This document shows, in pieces, positions 1 to 8,421 of a DNA stretch of 64,000 nucleotides. The position numbers were made by a program, and so were the translations under genes. The notes beneath the pieces are model-generated. The model had not been told where the DNA came from. It saw nothing but the letters and a program-made list of their open reading frames with translations, and made no database searches. Positions within the stretch are counted from its first letter, which is position 1. Every line of letters begins with the position of its first letter. The stretch is from Arcticibacterium luteifluviistationis (lineage in GTDB: Bacteria; Bacteroidota; Bacteroidia; Cytophagales; Spirosomataceae), in NCBI RefSeq assembly GCF_003258705.1, contig NZ_CP029480.1, positions 3,100,001 through 3,164,000 on the forward strand, in the 5' to 3' direction.

Positions 1-27
1 ATATACCTTAATTTTCAATTCTAAGAA

Positions 28-1080
28 ATGGAAACAAAAAAGTCGTATTGGATTTATCAAATTATAGGGTGGTCGCTCTATTTCTTCTCAGATCTACTTA
101 ACTATTTCACCATCTTCTCTTTTGATTTTGATGAGTTTAACAAGCTAATTGGAAACTTAATAGTCAATGTAGCTGCCGGAATTTCCTTAACCCATATTTT
201 TAGAATAATTTTTAAGAGGTACCACTGGATAAAACTTCCTGTAACTCAGCTTATCATTCGATGTGCCGCTGTGGTGGCTATCATAACTTTTGTTTTGGCA
301 GCTATTAATATTCCGATGGATAGGGATATTATCAATACCGAGAAAATGAATTGGGCTTTAAGAGACATCTCCTATTTAATAAACCTGACTAAACCCGTCT
401 TGATTTGGGTGCTTCTTTACGTTTTTTATAATGTAGCTAACCTGAGAAAGAACGATGCGGTTGAACGTGTTCAGCTAGAATCTTCAATAAAGGAAACCGA
501 AGCCAAAATTTTAAGGGCTCAGATGAACCCACACTTTATTTTCAACGCTCTCAATAGTATCAGAGCATTGATAACAGAAGACCCAAAAAAAGCGATGTCA
601 GGTATTACGCAACTGTCAAACCTGCTTCGTAGCTCCTTAGTGTCTCATAGAAGAACTACAGTTAGCCTTAAAGAAGAAATTAAAACTATTCAAGATTATC
701 TTAGTCTTGAAAAAATAAGATATGAAGAAAGACTTCAAATAAAGTGGGATATTGCAAAGGAAACAGAGGGAATTCAAGTACCACCTATGATGCTTCAAAC
801 GCTGGTAGAAAATGCGATAAAACACGGTGTTCAAAAAGCTTTAAGATGGGGTTTTATAGAAATATCCTCACATCTGGAAGGACAAACATTATTAATTATA
901 ATTAGAAATACTGGTAAATTAGAAGGTACCGATTCCAAATCTTCCTCTGGAGGTTTTGGTTTAGAAAACACCAAAAGAAGACTTCATTTGCTTTACGGTA
1001 ATAAAAGTGAGTTTAGAATATTCCAAGAAAACCATCTAACGGTTAATGCAGAAATAAGGATTCCGTTAGACCATCAATAA
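28..1080 (+). CDS. LytS-type sensor histidine kinase (HisK family)
   Basis: Membrane histidine kinase of 350 residues, the sensor half of a LytS/LytTR two-component pair. The N-terminal ~140 residues hold about four hydrophobic segments (near residues 10-30, 42-60, 76-95 and 118-138) with no obvious extracytoplasmic domain. A short linker leads to the His_kinase box RAQMNPHFIFNALNS, where the His near residue 168 is the expected phosphoacceptor. The HATPase domain has an N box (LVENAIKHG, ~262-270) and a glycine-rich GGFGLEN box. The response regulator gene starts 7 bp after the stop, so the two are surely co-transcribed. The input signal cannot be read from the sequence. Such pairs are abundant in Bacteroidota and usually control a few genes. 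The family call is secure; the target is unknown. Confidence 0.93.
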   Translation: METKKSYWIYQIIGWSLYFFSDLLNYFTIFSFDFDEFNKLIGNLIVNVAAGISLTHIFRIIFKRYHWIKLPVTQLIIRCAAVVAIITFVLAAINIPMDRDIINTEKMNWALRDISYLINLTKPVLIWVLLYVFYNVANLRKNDAVERVQLESSIKETEAKILRAQMNPHFIFNALNSIRALITEDPKKAMSGITQLSNLLRSSLVSHRRTTVSLKEEIKTIQDYLSLEKIRYEERLQIKWDIAKETEGIQVPPMMLQTLVENAIKHGVQKALRWGFIEISSHLEGQTLLIIIRNTGKLEGTDSKSSSGGFGLENTKRRLHLLYGNKSEFRIFQENHLTVNAEIRIPLDHQ

Positions 1081-1087
1081 TAGAAAT

Positions 1088-1834
1088 ATGAGGGCAATAG
1101 TAGTAGACGATGAAAGACTAGCACGTAACGAGCTAAAAAGACTGTTAGAAGAGTTTCCAAGGATTACGGTAATAGGTGAAGCTGCCAATGCAGACGAAGC
1201 TATACCGATGATAGAAGAAATGAATCCAGACCTCTTATTCCTAGACATTCAGATGCCGGGTAAAAATGGTTTTGAGCTTCTGGAAGCCTTGGAAGACACC
1301 GTGCCTGAGGTAATTTTCACTACCGCCTATGATGAATATGCTCTAAAAGCATTTGAATTTAATGCCTTAGACTATATCATGAAGCCTATAGACAGTCCAA
1401 GGTTGGCAGAAGCCATTCAAAAGATAGAAGAGGTTATTGAAAAAAACAAAAAAGAAGACGCTCAAGAAAGCGAAGGCGAGTTAAGTGTACATGACCAGGT
1501 TTTTGTGAAAGATGGTGAAAAATGTTGGTTTGTCAGACTAGGAAAAGTCAGACTTTTTGAGTCCATGGGAAACTATGTCAGATTACATTTTGACGACCAA
1601 AAGCCTATGATCCTAAAATCATTAAATAGCTTAGAAGAACGTCTTGATTCTAAAATCTACTTCAGAGCAAATAGAAAGCACATCATTAACCTGAACTATA
1701 TTGATAAAATAGAACCGTGGTTTTCAGGAGGTTTGCTAGTCAATTTAAAAGCAGGAGAAACAGGTCCAGGAGGAGAGAAAATTGAAATTTCAAGAAGACA
1801 AGCTATTAAGTTTAAAGACCTTATGAGTCTTTAA
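1088..1834 (+). CDS. LytTR-family response regulator
   Basis: Response regulator of 248 residues with an N-terminal receiver domain (about 1-120) and a C-terminal LytTR DNA-binding domain (about 140-245). The acidic pocket (VVDDE), the phosphoacceptor Asp53 in FLDIQMPG, the TTAYDEYA segment and the lysine in MKPID are all present. The LytTR part shows the typical FVRLGKVR and NRKHIINLNYI stretches. It is the cognate partner of the kinase 7 bp upstream and is phosphorylated in the cytoplasm to bind DNA. A strong bidirectional terminator follows the gene. The regulon is not evident; the nearby genes are on the opposite strand. Confidence 0.94.
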   Translation: MRAIVVDDERLARNELKRLLEEFPRITVIGEAANADEAIPMIEEMNPDLLFLDIQMPGKNGFELLEALEDTVPEVIFTTAYDEYALKAFEFNALDYIMKPIDSPRLAEAIQKIEEVIEKNKKEDAQESEGELSVHDQVFVKDGEKCWFVRLGKVRLFESMGNYVRLHFDDQKPMILKSLNSLEERLDSKIYFRANRKHIINLNYIDKIEPWFSGGLLVNLKAGETGPGGEKIEISRRQAIKFKDLMSL

Positions 1835-1904
1835 ATAAAGACTGGAAAGATTATTATCATAAATATCAGGTCGAGCAGTCCAGCTCCCTAAAAAGCTTAA
1901 GCAC

Positions 1905-1938
1905 AAAAAGACCGAATCATCACTGATTCGGTCTTTTT
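1905..1938. terminator. Bidirectional intrinsic terminator
   Basis: A perfect 15-bp inverted repeat (arms 1905-1919 and 1924-1938, loop TCAC) has an A-tract on the left and a T-tract on the right. It can end transcription of the LytTR gene (+) and of the exbD gene (-), which converge here. Confidence 0.9.
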
Positions 1939-1957
1939 ATATATACTAATTAGCTCG

Positions 1958-2356
1958 CTAATTCTGCTCTGTCGCTAGCACCATCCTAATTCTTAGTCTA
2001 GCTCCCATGCCCATTACATCCACTAAATCTTGGATAGTAAGGCTAGAAGCCGCTCTCAAAATAACGGTTGGTTCTTCCATTCCTTCTGTAGCTTCCATAA
2101 GTGCCTGTTCCAAAGCAGGAAAAGGAACCGCCTGACGGTCTATATAATATAATTTTTCTTCTGTTATTGACAGATTAACTGGTGCTTTGCTCACATCATG
2201 CGTAGAATCGTCTGACTGTGGTAACATTAGCTTAATCACATTAGGACTACCTAAAGTGGCCACAATAAGAAAGAACAATAACAAGAAGAACATGATATCA
2301 TTCAAGGCCGATGTCTGTACCTCGGCATGAAATTTTCGCTGTCTTTTTAGTTTCAT
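1958..2356 (-). CDS. exbD: ExbD/TolR-family biopolymer transport protein
   Basis: Inner-membrane protein of 132 residues with one N-terminal transmembrane segment (about 20-42) and a periplasmic domain, the standard ExbD/TolR layout. The segment contains the conserved membrane aspartate in LNDIMFFLL that carries protons in this family. Partnered with an ExbB/TolQ channel, it turns proton motive force into mechanical work for TonB-dependent outer-membrane uptake or for envelope constriction. The ExbB-like gene lies 12 bp upstream on the same strand. No TonB or TolA gene is nearby, so the Ton and Tol roles cannot be separated here. Confidence 0.9.
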   Translation of the reverse strand: MKLKRQRKFHAEVQTSALNDIMFFLLLFFLIVATLGSPNVIKLMLPQSDDSTHDVSKAPVNLSITEEKLYYIDRQAVPFPALEQALMEATEGMEEPTVILRAASSLTIQDLVDVMGMGARLRIRMVLATEQN

Positions 2357-2368
2357 GTTGTCAGTGTT

Positions 2369-3058
2369 TTAAGATGCAGGCTCGTTCAATGTGTCTAAAA
2401 AGTCCATTACTGTAGCCTGAAGATTAATACTGAATTTATCCGTCATCATGTTGATACTGTGATAAGCAGAGTACGCTATCAAACCAACTACCAGTCCAGA
2501 AAAACTAGAAATCATTTTTTCGTAAAGACCATTTGAAATAGTTTCGATGGAGAAATTACCAGTAACCGATATTTCGTAGAAAATTCTAATAATACCAGAA
2601 ATTGTACCCACAAAACCTAAGGTAGGAGCCACACCAGCTATAAGTCCTAAATAGCCCATGTTTTTTTCCATTTTAGAAATTTCAAGGTTAGATTGAATCT
2701 CCATAGCACTTTCTATGTCCTTCACAGGTCTGCCTATACGTGAGATACCTTTTTCAAGGATTCTAGAAATAGGCAAATTTGTGCTTTTACAAAGAGAAAT
2801 CCCAGAACGCATATCGCCCCTTAGAATATTATCTTTAAGTGACCTCAAAAAGCCAAAGTCTATCCTTGAAGCATTTTTGATAAACAAATATCGCTCTGCC
2901 ATTAAGTATAAGGTGGCAAAAAGCAATATCATAATAGGATAGATAACTATCCCACCTTTAAGCAATAATTCGAAATAATTGATACTATCGACAGAAGCCG
3001 TAAGTGTAGAGTCCATTCCTACTTCCGCCGGAATTTGAAGTAAAAGCATTTTCAGCAT
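2369..3058 (-). CDS. exbB: MotA/TolQ/ExbB proton channel family protein
   Basis: Protein of 229 residues with three hydrophobic segments: near residue 35-55, then about 130-155 (MGYLGLIAGVAPTLGFVGTI), then about 175-200. The middle segment, with its GLIAGVAPTLGFVGT signature, is diagnostic of the ExbB/TolQ/MotA channel family. A cytoplasmic loop sits between the first and second segments. It should form the pentameric channel around the ExbD protein encoded 12 bp downstream. An internal Met at position 4 is an alternative start. The antiporter gene 71 bp upstream on the same strand may share the transcript. Confidence 0.92.
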   Translation of the reverse strand: MLKMLLLQIPAEVGMDSTLTASVDSINYFELLLKGGIVIYPIMILLFATLYLMAERYLFIKNASRIDFGFLRSLKDNILRGDMRSGISLCKSTNLPISRILEKGISRIGRPVKDIESAMEIQSNLEISKMEKNMGYLGLIAGVAPTLGFVGTISGIIRIFYEISVTGNFSIETISNGLYEKMISSFSGLVVGLIAYSAYHSINMMTDKFSINLQATVMDFLDTLNEPAS

Positions 3059-3129
3059 TTAAAAAGGATTTTTAAGAGTTGGTTTACTAACTGGTTACTT
3101 TCAATAATTATTATGCAAAATACAAATTT

Positions 3130-4371
3130 TTACGCTTTGTAGATTCTTTTCACAAGCTTTTCGAGTGTTAGCCCTTGCACTATTATCGAGAATAATACAA
3201 CGCAATAAGTTATAAAAACGATATACGGTTTGGCCTCCCATTCTGCTGGTAAGGATAATGCCATGGCTATTGACAAGCCACCTCTTAAACCTCCCCATGT
3301 CAGTAATAAAGGAGCTTTGTCTACCGCCACCCAGTTTTTAGAGAATTTTAATAAAACGGTAATAATTAGGTACCTCGATAAAAGTACAATTACAATGGCC
3401 GCAGCACCTGCAATGAAATAGTTGGTATGAAATTCTAAAATCAAAATTTCTAGGCCTATCAAAACAAAAAGAACCGCATTCATTAATACATCCACTAGTT
3501 CCCAGAATTTATCAACATAAAGTTCGGTGGTTTCACTCATGGCATCCTGCTTTAAGCCACTACTTCCCATAAACAAACCTGCCACTACCATGGCTAGCGG
3601 GCCAGAAGTATGAAGCTGTTGAGCTAAGAAATAGCCACCCATCACTAATGCCAATGTTATCATCACCTCTACCTCATAATCGTCAATACTCTTAAGAAGT
3701 TTAAACATCAAAAATCCTAAGCCTAAGCCAAATAATATGCCTCCAATAGCTTCTTGTACAAACAAGGTAGCTACATCCATAACAGTAACATTATCAACAC
3801 CAAGTCTAGCAATTTCTAAAATAGTAAAGAATATCACTACACCTACACCATCATTAAACAGCGACTCCCCTACTATGTTGATTTCTATCTTTTTAGGCAC
3901 ATTGGCTTTGGTCATAATACCCAAAACCGCTATAGGATCTGTAGGTGAGATTAACGCTCCAAAAAGCAAACAATAGACCAAATCAGTATGCAAACCTAAA
4001 GCCATTGACAGGTAATAAACCGCCCCTCCTATTAAGAAGGTAGACACAAAAACACCGACTAAGGCAAACATGCCTATGGTACCTTTTTCTTGTTTAATCA
4101 TACCCACATTAGTATGTAATGCACCAGCAAAAAGCAGAAACGACAGCATGACATCCATTAGGACGGTGGTGAAATCAATTTCTGCCATTAAATCCCTTGC
4201 GTAATGAATTAAGTCAGGGTAAACGAACTGAAGCAAAATCATAATAAGCGAAAACACCAAGGCCATAACCATCAAACCAATGGTAGTGGGCAATTTCAAA
4301 AAACGAACATTGATGTAACCGAAAAGGGCCGAAATAACGACCAACATTGTCAGTATCTTAAATAATTCCAT
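3130..4371 (-). CDS. Na+/H+ antiporter, CPA1/NhaP family
   Basis: Integral membrane protein of 413 residues with about 12 hydrophobic segments, exchanging monovalent cations for protons across the inner membrane. Family hallmarks are the SPTDPIAVLGIM segment and ESLFNDGVGVV, which carry the transport-site aspartates of CPA1 exchangers. Near the C terminus WGGLRGGLSIAMALSLP is the usual conserved loop. There is no long C-terminal regulatory tail. hisB ends 30 bp upstream on the same strand, so the two may be co-transcribed. Whether it prefers Na+, K+ or Li+ cannot be told from sequence. Confidence 0.93.
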   Translation of the reverse strand: MELFKILTMLVVISALFGYINVRFLKLPTTIGLMVMALVFSLIMILLQFVYPDLIHYARDLMAEIDFTTVLMDVMLSFLLFAGALHTNVGMIKQEKGTIGMFALVGVFVSTFLIGGAVYYLSMALGLHTDLVYCLLFGALISPTDPIAVLGIMTKANVPKKIEINIVGESLFNDGVGVVIFFTILEIARLGVDNVTVMDVATLFVQEAIGGILFGLGLGFLMFKLLKSIDDYEVEVMITLALVMGGYFLAQQLHTSGPLAMVVAGLFMGSSGLKQDAMSETTELYVDKFWELVDVLMNAVLFVLIGLEILILEFHTNYFIAGAAAIVIVLLSRYLIITVLLKFSKNWVAVDKAPLLLTWGGLRGGLSIAMALSLPAEWEAKPYIVFITYCVVLFSIIVQGLTLEKLVKRIYKA

Positions 4372-4401
4372 TTTTAATATTATGATTAAATTGATTAATT
4401 C

Positions 4402-5526
4402 TTATAAAACGCCCTTTGTACTTGGTAGGCTATCCATGGCATTAATATCTCTCTTCACCGCCATTTTTATCGCTTTTGCCCATCCTTTAAAGATAGCTTC
4501 TATTTTATGATGCTCATTATCCCCTTCACATTTAATGTTCAAGTTACATTTAGATGCATCTGAAAAAGACTTAAAAAAATGCATAAACATCTCTGTTGGC
4601 ATTTCTCCTACTTTTTCTCTTTTAAAATCGGCATCCCACACTAACCATGGTCTTCCTGAAAAGTCAATGGCTACCTGAGCCAAAGCTTCGTCCATAGGTA
4701 ATAAGAAACCATAGCGGTTGGTCCCCCTTTTATCTTTCAATGCTTCTAAATAGGCTTCTCCTAAAGCCAAAGCTGTATCTTCTATGGTATGATGCTCATC
4801 AATATGCAAATCACCTTTTACCGTAATTTCAATATCCGCACCTGAATGTTTTGCCAGCTGGTCTAACATGTGGTCAAAGAAACCTAAGCCTGTATCCATC
4901 TTTGCCTTTCCTGTTCCATCTAGGTTTAGGTTGACATAAATTTTAGTCTCTTTGGTATCTCGCTGTATAACCGCCTTTCTTTGAGGCAACCTCAAAAACT
5001 CATAAATCTCATCCCAGTCACTGCTCACTAGAGCTATGGCACCTTTTTGGCTATCGGTAGCTTCGTCTTTCTCTTCATCAGCTATCAAAATACCTTTGGC
5101 ACCAAGATTTACAGCCAATTGAATGTCAGATAACCTATCGCCTAGGACATAGCTATTCGCCAAATCATAATCAGGATTATCCATATACTGCGTCAAAAGC
5201 CCTGTTCTTGGCTTTCGAGTCTCTGCATTTTCATGCTCAAAAGTTCTGTCGATAAAAACCTCCTTGAAGTGTATTTCTTCTCCTTCTAAAGTGGTCATCA
5301 TTTTTTGATGAGCTGGCCAAAAGGTATCTTCTGGAAAAGAATCCGTTCCTAAGCCATCTTGATTGGTTATCATCACCAATTCAAAATCAGTCTCATTCGC
5401 GATTTTTCTTAAATTAGAAAGTGATTTAGGAAGAAACTCAAGCTTTTCTAGCGAGTCAACTTGAAAATCAGTTATCGGTTCCTTAATGATGGTACCGTCA
5501 CGGTCAATAAATAGTACTTTTTGCAT
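4402..5526 (-). CDS. hisB: HisB: histidinol-phosphatase / imidazoleglycerol-phosphate dehydratase
   Basis: Bifunctional histidine-biosynthesis enzyme of 374 residues. Residues 1 to about 165 form a HAD phosphatase (DRDGT near the N terminus, [10 protein letters not shown] later) that hydrolyses histidinol phosphate. Residues about 185-374 form the dehydratase converting imidazole-glycerol phosphate to imidazole-acetol phosphate, with the metal-binding HHTIED and DNEHHKIEA segments. The length matches the fused gammaproteobacterial/Bacteroidota HisB. No other his gene is in the window, so it is separated from any his operon. A possible -7 box on the minus strand (CAAATGTA read on plus, 5553-5560) lies about 27 bp upstream of the start. 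Confidence 0.96.
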   Translation of the reverse strand: MQKVLFIDRDGTIIKEPITDFQVDSLEKLEFLPKSLSNLRKIANETDFELVMITNQDGLGTDSFPEDTFWPAHQKMMTTLEGEEIHFKEVFIDRTFEHENAETRKPRTGLLTQYMDNPDYDLANSYVLGDRLSDIQLAVNLGAKGILIADEEKDEATDSQKGAIALVSSDWDEIYEFLRLPQRKAVIQRDTKETKIYVNLNLDGTGKAKMDTGLGFFDHMLDQLAKHSGADIEITVKGDLHIDEHHTIEDTALALGEAYLEALKDKRGTNRYGFLLPMDEALAQVAIDFSGRPWLVWDADFKREKVGEMPTEMFMHFFKSFSDASKCNLNIKCEGDNEHHKIEAIFKGWAKAIKMAVKRDINAMDSLPSTKGVL

Positions 5527-5552
5527 GCAATTATAAATATATCAATAGGCAG

Positions 5553-5590
5553 CAAATGTAGGCATCTTACTTTTTAAATCCTTAGCTTTG
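5553..5590. promoter_or_regulatory. Divergent candidate -7 boxes for hisB and the lipoprotein gene
   Basis: On the minus strand 5560-5553 reads TACATTTG, and on the plus strand 5583-5590 reads TAGCTTTG. Both fit the Bacteroidota -7 consensus TAnnTTTG. They sit 27 bp from the hisB start and 18 bp from the lipoprotein ATG at 5609. No clear TTTG -33 element is seen for either, so confidence is moderate. Confidence 0.45.
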
Positions 5591-5608
5591 GAAACGCATC
5601 TATTCTAT

Positions 5609-6280
5609 ATGAAACTTTTTTTTTCTAAGTCCGCACTTATTCTCATAATTCTATCGCTACAATCCTGTGGAAGATTAGAAAAACCTGAAACAGACAAAAA
5701 GCCTCCGGTCAAATTGACAGAACCCTACACTAAATTTGATTTGGCTAGTATTAAAGCCGTAGTCATAAACTGTGATTTAGGGAGAATGAAGGTCAATATT
5801 AGACAGTACAATAAGCCAAGTATTGAAATTCATAAGACTTATCAAAAATACGTACACCTAGAACCTAAAGAAAATACACTCTTTATTTATACCGATAAGA
5901 CCCCACGTACCACAGAAGAATTAAGGATTAGAAAAAACATTAACATCTTTTTACCTTCTTTAGAATATATAAAAAGCAATGTTTCTCAAATAATTATGGC
6001 TGACTTTGAACAAAGAGATTTGACCATTGAGAATAACAGCAATGCTTTAAGACTCTATAACTGTAGAATCCAAAACCTTGACATTATCAATAAGGGTCTG
6101 TGCAATATCCAGCTGGATGGAAATAATTATTTTGAAACTCTTAAAGTCAAATTAAACGAACAAAGCTACTATAACAGTGACGCCATGGTTTTAAAGGGTT
6201 TCACTTTAGAAACTAAGTCTTTAGAGCATACTAACTTCACTAATTTGCCAGAAAACGGCTTCAATTGGATTAAAAACTAA
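5609..6280 (+). CDS. Putative lipoprotein, DUF2807-like repeat architecture
   Basis: Lipoprotein of 223 residues with a short basic N terminus, a hydrophobic core and a lipobox (SLQSC, Cys at about 20). An in-frame ATG at 5588 exists, but a -7 box overlaps it, and the start at 5609 gives a textbook signal peptide, so 5609 is chosen. The mature part is rich in short alternating beta stretches with regularly spaced Asn and Asp (INCDLGRMKVNIRQ, IENNSNALRLYNCRIQNLDI), resembling the beta-helical fold of DUF2807-type proteins. That fold call is inference. The function is unknown. It stands alone, divergent from hisB. Confidence 0.7.
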   Translation: MKLFFSKSALILIILSLQSCGRLEKPETDKKPPVKLTEPYTKFDLASIKAVVINCDLGRMKVNIRQYNKPSIEIHKTYQKYVHLEPKENTLFIYTDKTPRTTEELRIRKNINIFLPSLEYIKSNVSQIIMADFEQRDLTIENNSNALRLYNCRIQNLDIINKGLCNIQLDGNNYFETLKVKLNEQSYYNSDAMVLKGFTLETKSLEHTNFTNLPENGFNWIKN

Positions 6281-6315
6281 AAGAACTGCACTTAAGCAAG
6301 GTCTTTCGCCACATG

Positions 6316-6347
6316 TTTGCTTATCCCAAATTATAACCTTACTTTTG
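6316..6347 (+). promoter_or_regulatory. Bacteroidota-type promoter for the DEAD-box helicase
   Basis: TTTG at 6316-6319, a 20-bp spacer, then TACTTTTG at 6340-6347 matches the TTTG/TAnnTTTG consensus of the primary Bacteroidota sigma factor. It predicts transcription starting near 6354 and a leader of about 185 nt ahead of the helicase ATG. Confidence 0.7.
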
Positions 6348-6353
6348 CACTCG

Positions 6354-6538
6354 ATTTACAACTCGTTCGAGTTCTCTGACAGCGGCAGTACACAAGTGGT
6401 GTACCTATTTTCGTCCAAAAATTCCTTTCAGAGCAGGCAACGGGTTTAACCGTGATGTTCACGAAAGGACGTGTCGCAATCGTCTCCAAAAACAATTAAA
6501 AATATAGGCTGCTAGCTGGGCAGTCATGCAAAAAGCGT
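6354..6538 (+). promoter_or_regulatory. Long structured 5' leader with an overlapping 10-codon uORF
   Basis: The predicted leader contains several short hairpins: 6360-6373 (AACTC/GAGTT), 6388-6404 (GTACAC, 5-nt loop, GTGTAC), 6451-6463 (CGTGA/TCACG) and 6507-6525 (GGCTGC/GCAGTC with one G-U pair). Directly after the last hairpin an ATG at 6526 opens a 10-codon frame ending at 6558, overlapping the helicase start at 6539 in another frame. Cold-shock and DEAD-box helicase genes in other bacteria often have long regulatory leaders. That this one is regulatory is inference. Confidence 0.5.
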
Positions 6539-8332
6539 ATGCAAACTGTAAAGTTTAACGAACTTCCTGTGTCTGATTATATATTAAAGGCAGTGGAAGA
6601 AATGGGATGGACTGAAGCCTCCCCAATACAATCGGCCGCCATTGAGGTGGTAATGAAAGGTACTGACATGATTGGTCAGGCACAAACAGGTACTGGTAAA
6701 ACAGCAGCCTTTGGTATTCCGGCTATTGAAGCCATTGATGTAGAAGATAGATTCACACAAGTATTAATCATGTGTCCTACTAGAGAACTTGCACTGCAGG
6801 TTAAGGAGCAGATTTATCAATTATCAAAATATAAGAAAGGTCTTTTAGTGAGTTCTATATATGGTGGAGAGTCTTATGAAAGACAATTCCGTGACCTTAA
6901 AAAAGGTGCACATATAGTAGTAGGTACTCCTGGTAGAATCATGGACCATATTGAGCGTAAAACGCTTAAACTGGAAACATTGAAAATGCTTATCTTAGAT
7001 GAGGCAGATGAAATGTTAAACATGGGCTTTAGAGAGGATATTGAAAAAATATTATCTTTTGCTCCAGCAGAAAGACAAACGGTTCTTTTCTCTGCCACAA
7101 TGTCTCGTGATATCATGAGCATTACTAAGAGATTTCAGAATAACCCTGAAGTTATCAAAATAACTAAAAAAGAGGTTACTAACGACAACATTGAGCAGCT
7201 TTACTATAACGTAAGACGCGAGTCTAAAACGGAACTGATGTGCCGTTTGATTGATGTCAACGACTTGAAATTGATGTTGGTTTTCTGTAACACCAAAGCT
7301 ATGGTGGATAGAGTAACCATGGAACTTCAAGACAGAGGTTATAAAGCTGAAGCTATTCATGGTGATTTGAGCCAATCGGCTAGAAATCAGGTAATGAATA
7401 AGTTCAGAAACAAAAATTGCACTATCCTTTGTGCTACTGATGTAGCTGCAAGAGGTATTGATGTAAATGACGTGGACGCCGTATTTAATTACGATGTACC
7501 TTTAGATACAGAGTATTATGTACACCGTATTGGTAGAACTGGCCGTGCTGGTAAAAAAGGACAAGCATTCTTATTTGTGTCTAACAGAGACAGAAACAAA
7601 CTAAGAGAGCTAGAAAGATACACGAAAGTGGCTATCACAGAAGGTAAAGTACCTACCAAGCAAGACATGAAGGAAATTCAAACTAAAAACTTCATGGACA
7701 AAATTGTTTCTCATATTTCTGAAGAAGGAAATGGAGAGTATGAGTCTATCATAGAAGCTCTTGGAGAAAACGGACATAGTACTGCCGAGGTAGTTACTGC
7801 CTTAATGAAAATGCAACTTGACCTTAGCAAAACAACCCAAGGAGGCGACGACCTTTCTGACGGACGTGGTGGCAGAGGAGGAAGAGAAAGTAGCAGAGAT
7901 AGAGGTGACCGTGGTGGCGAAAGAAGAGGCGGCGGACGTTTCGAAAGAAGAGGAGACCGTGACTTCGAAAGCAGAGACAGAGGTGGAAGAAGCAGAGATA
8001 GAGACCGAGGTGATAGAGGAAGAGGTGGTGAAAGAAGTGGTGGTGAAAGAGAAGGAGCCCGTAGACCTCATAGAGGTGCTAATGGTTCAGGAGAGCCAGG
8101 AATGGTTCGTTTGTTCATCAACCTTGGAAAAAAAGACCATGTATCTCCAAACCATATAGTAGGAGCTCTTGCAGCTGAAGCAAAAATACCTGGTAGAGTA
8201 ATTGGTCAAATTGATATGTATGACAAATTTAGTTTTGTAGAAGTACCAGAAAGAGATGTCAACAAAGTTATCTCTGGAATGGACGGCAAAACTATCAATG
8301 CTCGTCAAGCAGAGATAGAAGTTGCAAAATAA
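6539..8332 (+). CDS. deaD: DEAD-box ATP-dependent RNA helicase (DeaD/CsdA-like)
   Basis: RNA helicase of 597 residues that remodels RNA for ribosome assembly and mRNA turnover, often in the cold. All helicase motifs are visible: Q motif (EASPIQSAAI), I (AQTGTGKT, 48-55), Ia (PTRELALQV), Ib (GTPGRIMDH), II (DEAD, near 152), III (SAT), IV (LVFCNTK), V (ATDVAARGIDV) and VI (HRIGRTGRAG). Residues about 440-520 are a disordered Arg/Gly/Asp tract of RGG and RDRGD repeats. Residues about 523-597 match a DbpA-type RRM RNA-binding domain (VRLFINLGKKDHV). This layout fits DeaD/CsdA better than RhlE, which lacks the RRM. It stands alone with its own promoter and terminator. Confidence 0.93.
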   Translation: MQTVKFNELPVSDYILKAVEEMGWTEASPIQSAAIEVVMKGTDMIGQAQTGTGKTAAFGIPAIEAIDVEDRFTQVLIMCPTRELALQVKEQIYQLSKYKKGLLVSSIYGGESYERQFRDLKKGAHIVVGTPGRIMDHIERKTLKLETLKMLILDEADEMLNMGFREDIEKILSFAPAERQTVLFSATMSRDIMSITKRFQNNPEVIKITKKEVTNDNIEQLYYNVRRESKTELMCRLIDVNDLKLMLVFCNTKAMVDRVTMELQDRGYKAEAIHGDLSQSARNQVMNKFRNKNCTILCATDVAARGIDVNDVDAVFNYDVPLDTEYYVHRIGRTGRAGKKGQAFLFVSNRDRNKLRELERYTKVAITEGKVPTKQDMKEIQTKNFMDKIVSHISEEGNGEYESIIEALGENGHSTAEVVTALMKMQLDLSKTTQGGDDLSDGRGGRGGRESSRDRGDRGGERRGGGRFERRGDRDFESRDRGGRSRDRDRGDRGRGGERSGGEREGARRPHRGANGSGEPGMVRLFINLGKKDHVSPNHIVGALAAEAKIPGRVIGQIDMYDKFSFVEVPERDVNKVISGMDGKTINARQAEIEVAK

Positions 8333-8356
8333 TTAAGATAAAATCTTATAAAAATC

Positions 8357-8387
8357 AAGTCAGTCGATTATCGGCTGACTTTTTTTT
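8357..8387 (+). terminator. Intrinsic terminator after the DEAD-box helicase
   Basis: A 9-bp stem (8359-8367 with 8371-8379, one G-T pair, loop TTA) is followed by a run of eight T. It ends the helicase transcript 25 bp after the stop codon. Confidence 0.88.
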
Positions 8388-8421
8388 GTGCCATTTGCTT
8401 ACTTATATTTAATTTCGAACA

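Noticed and set aside
7802-8159. Open frames on both strands (Ser/Thr-rich and Glu/Val-rich) over the helicase RGG tail
   Set aside because: Low-complexity shadows of the repetitive Arg/Gly/Asp codons inside the helicase gene.
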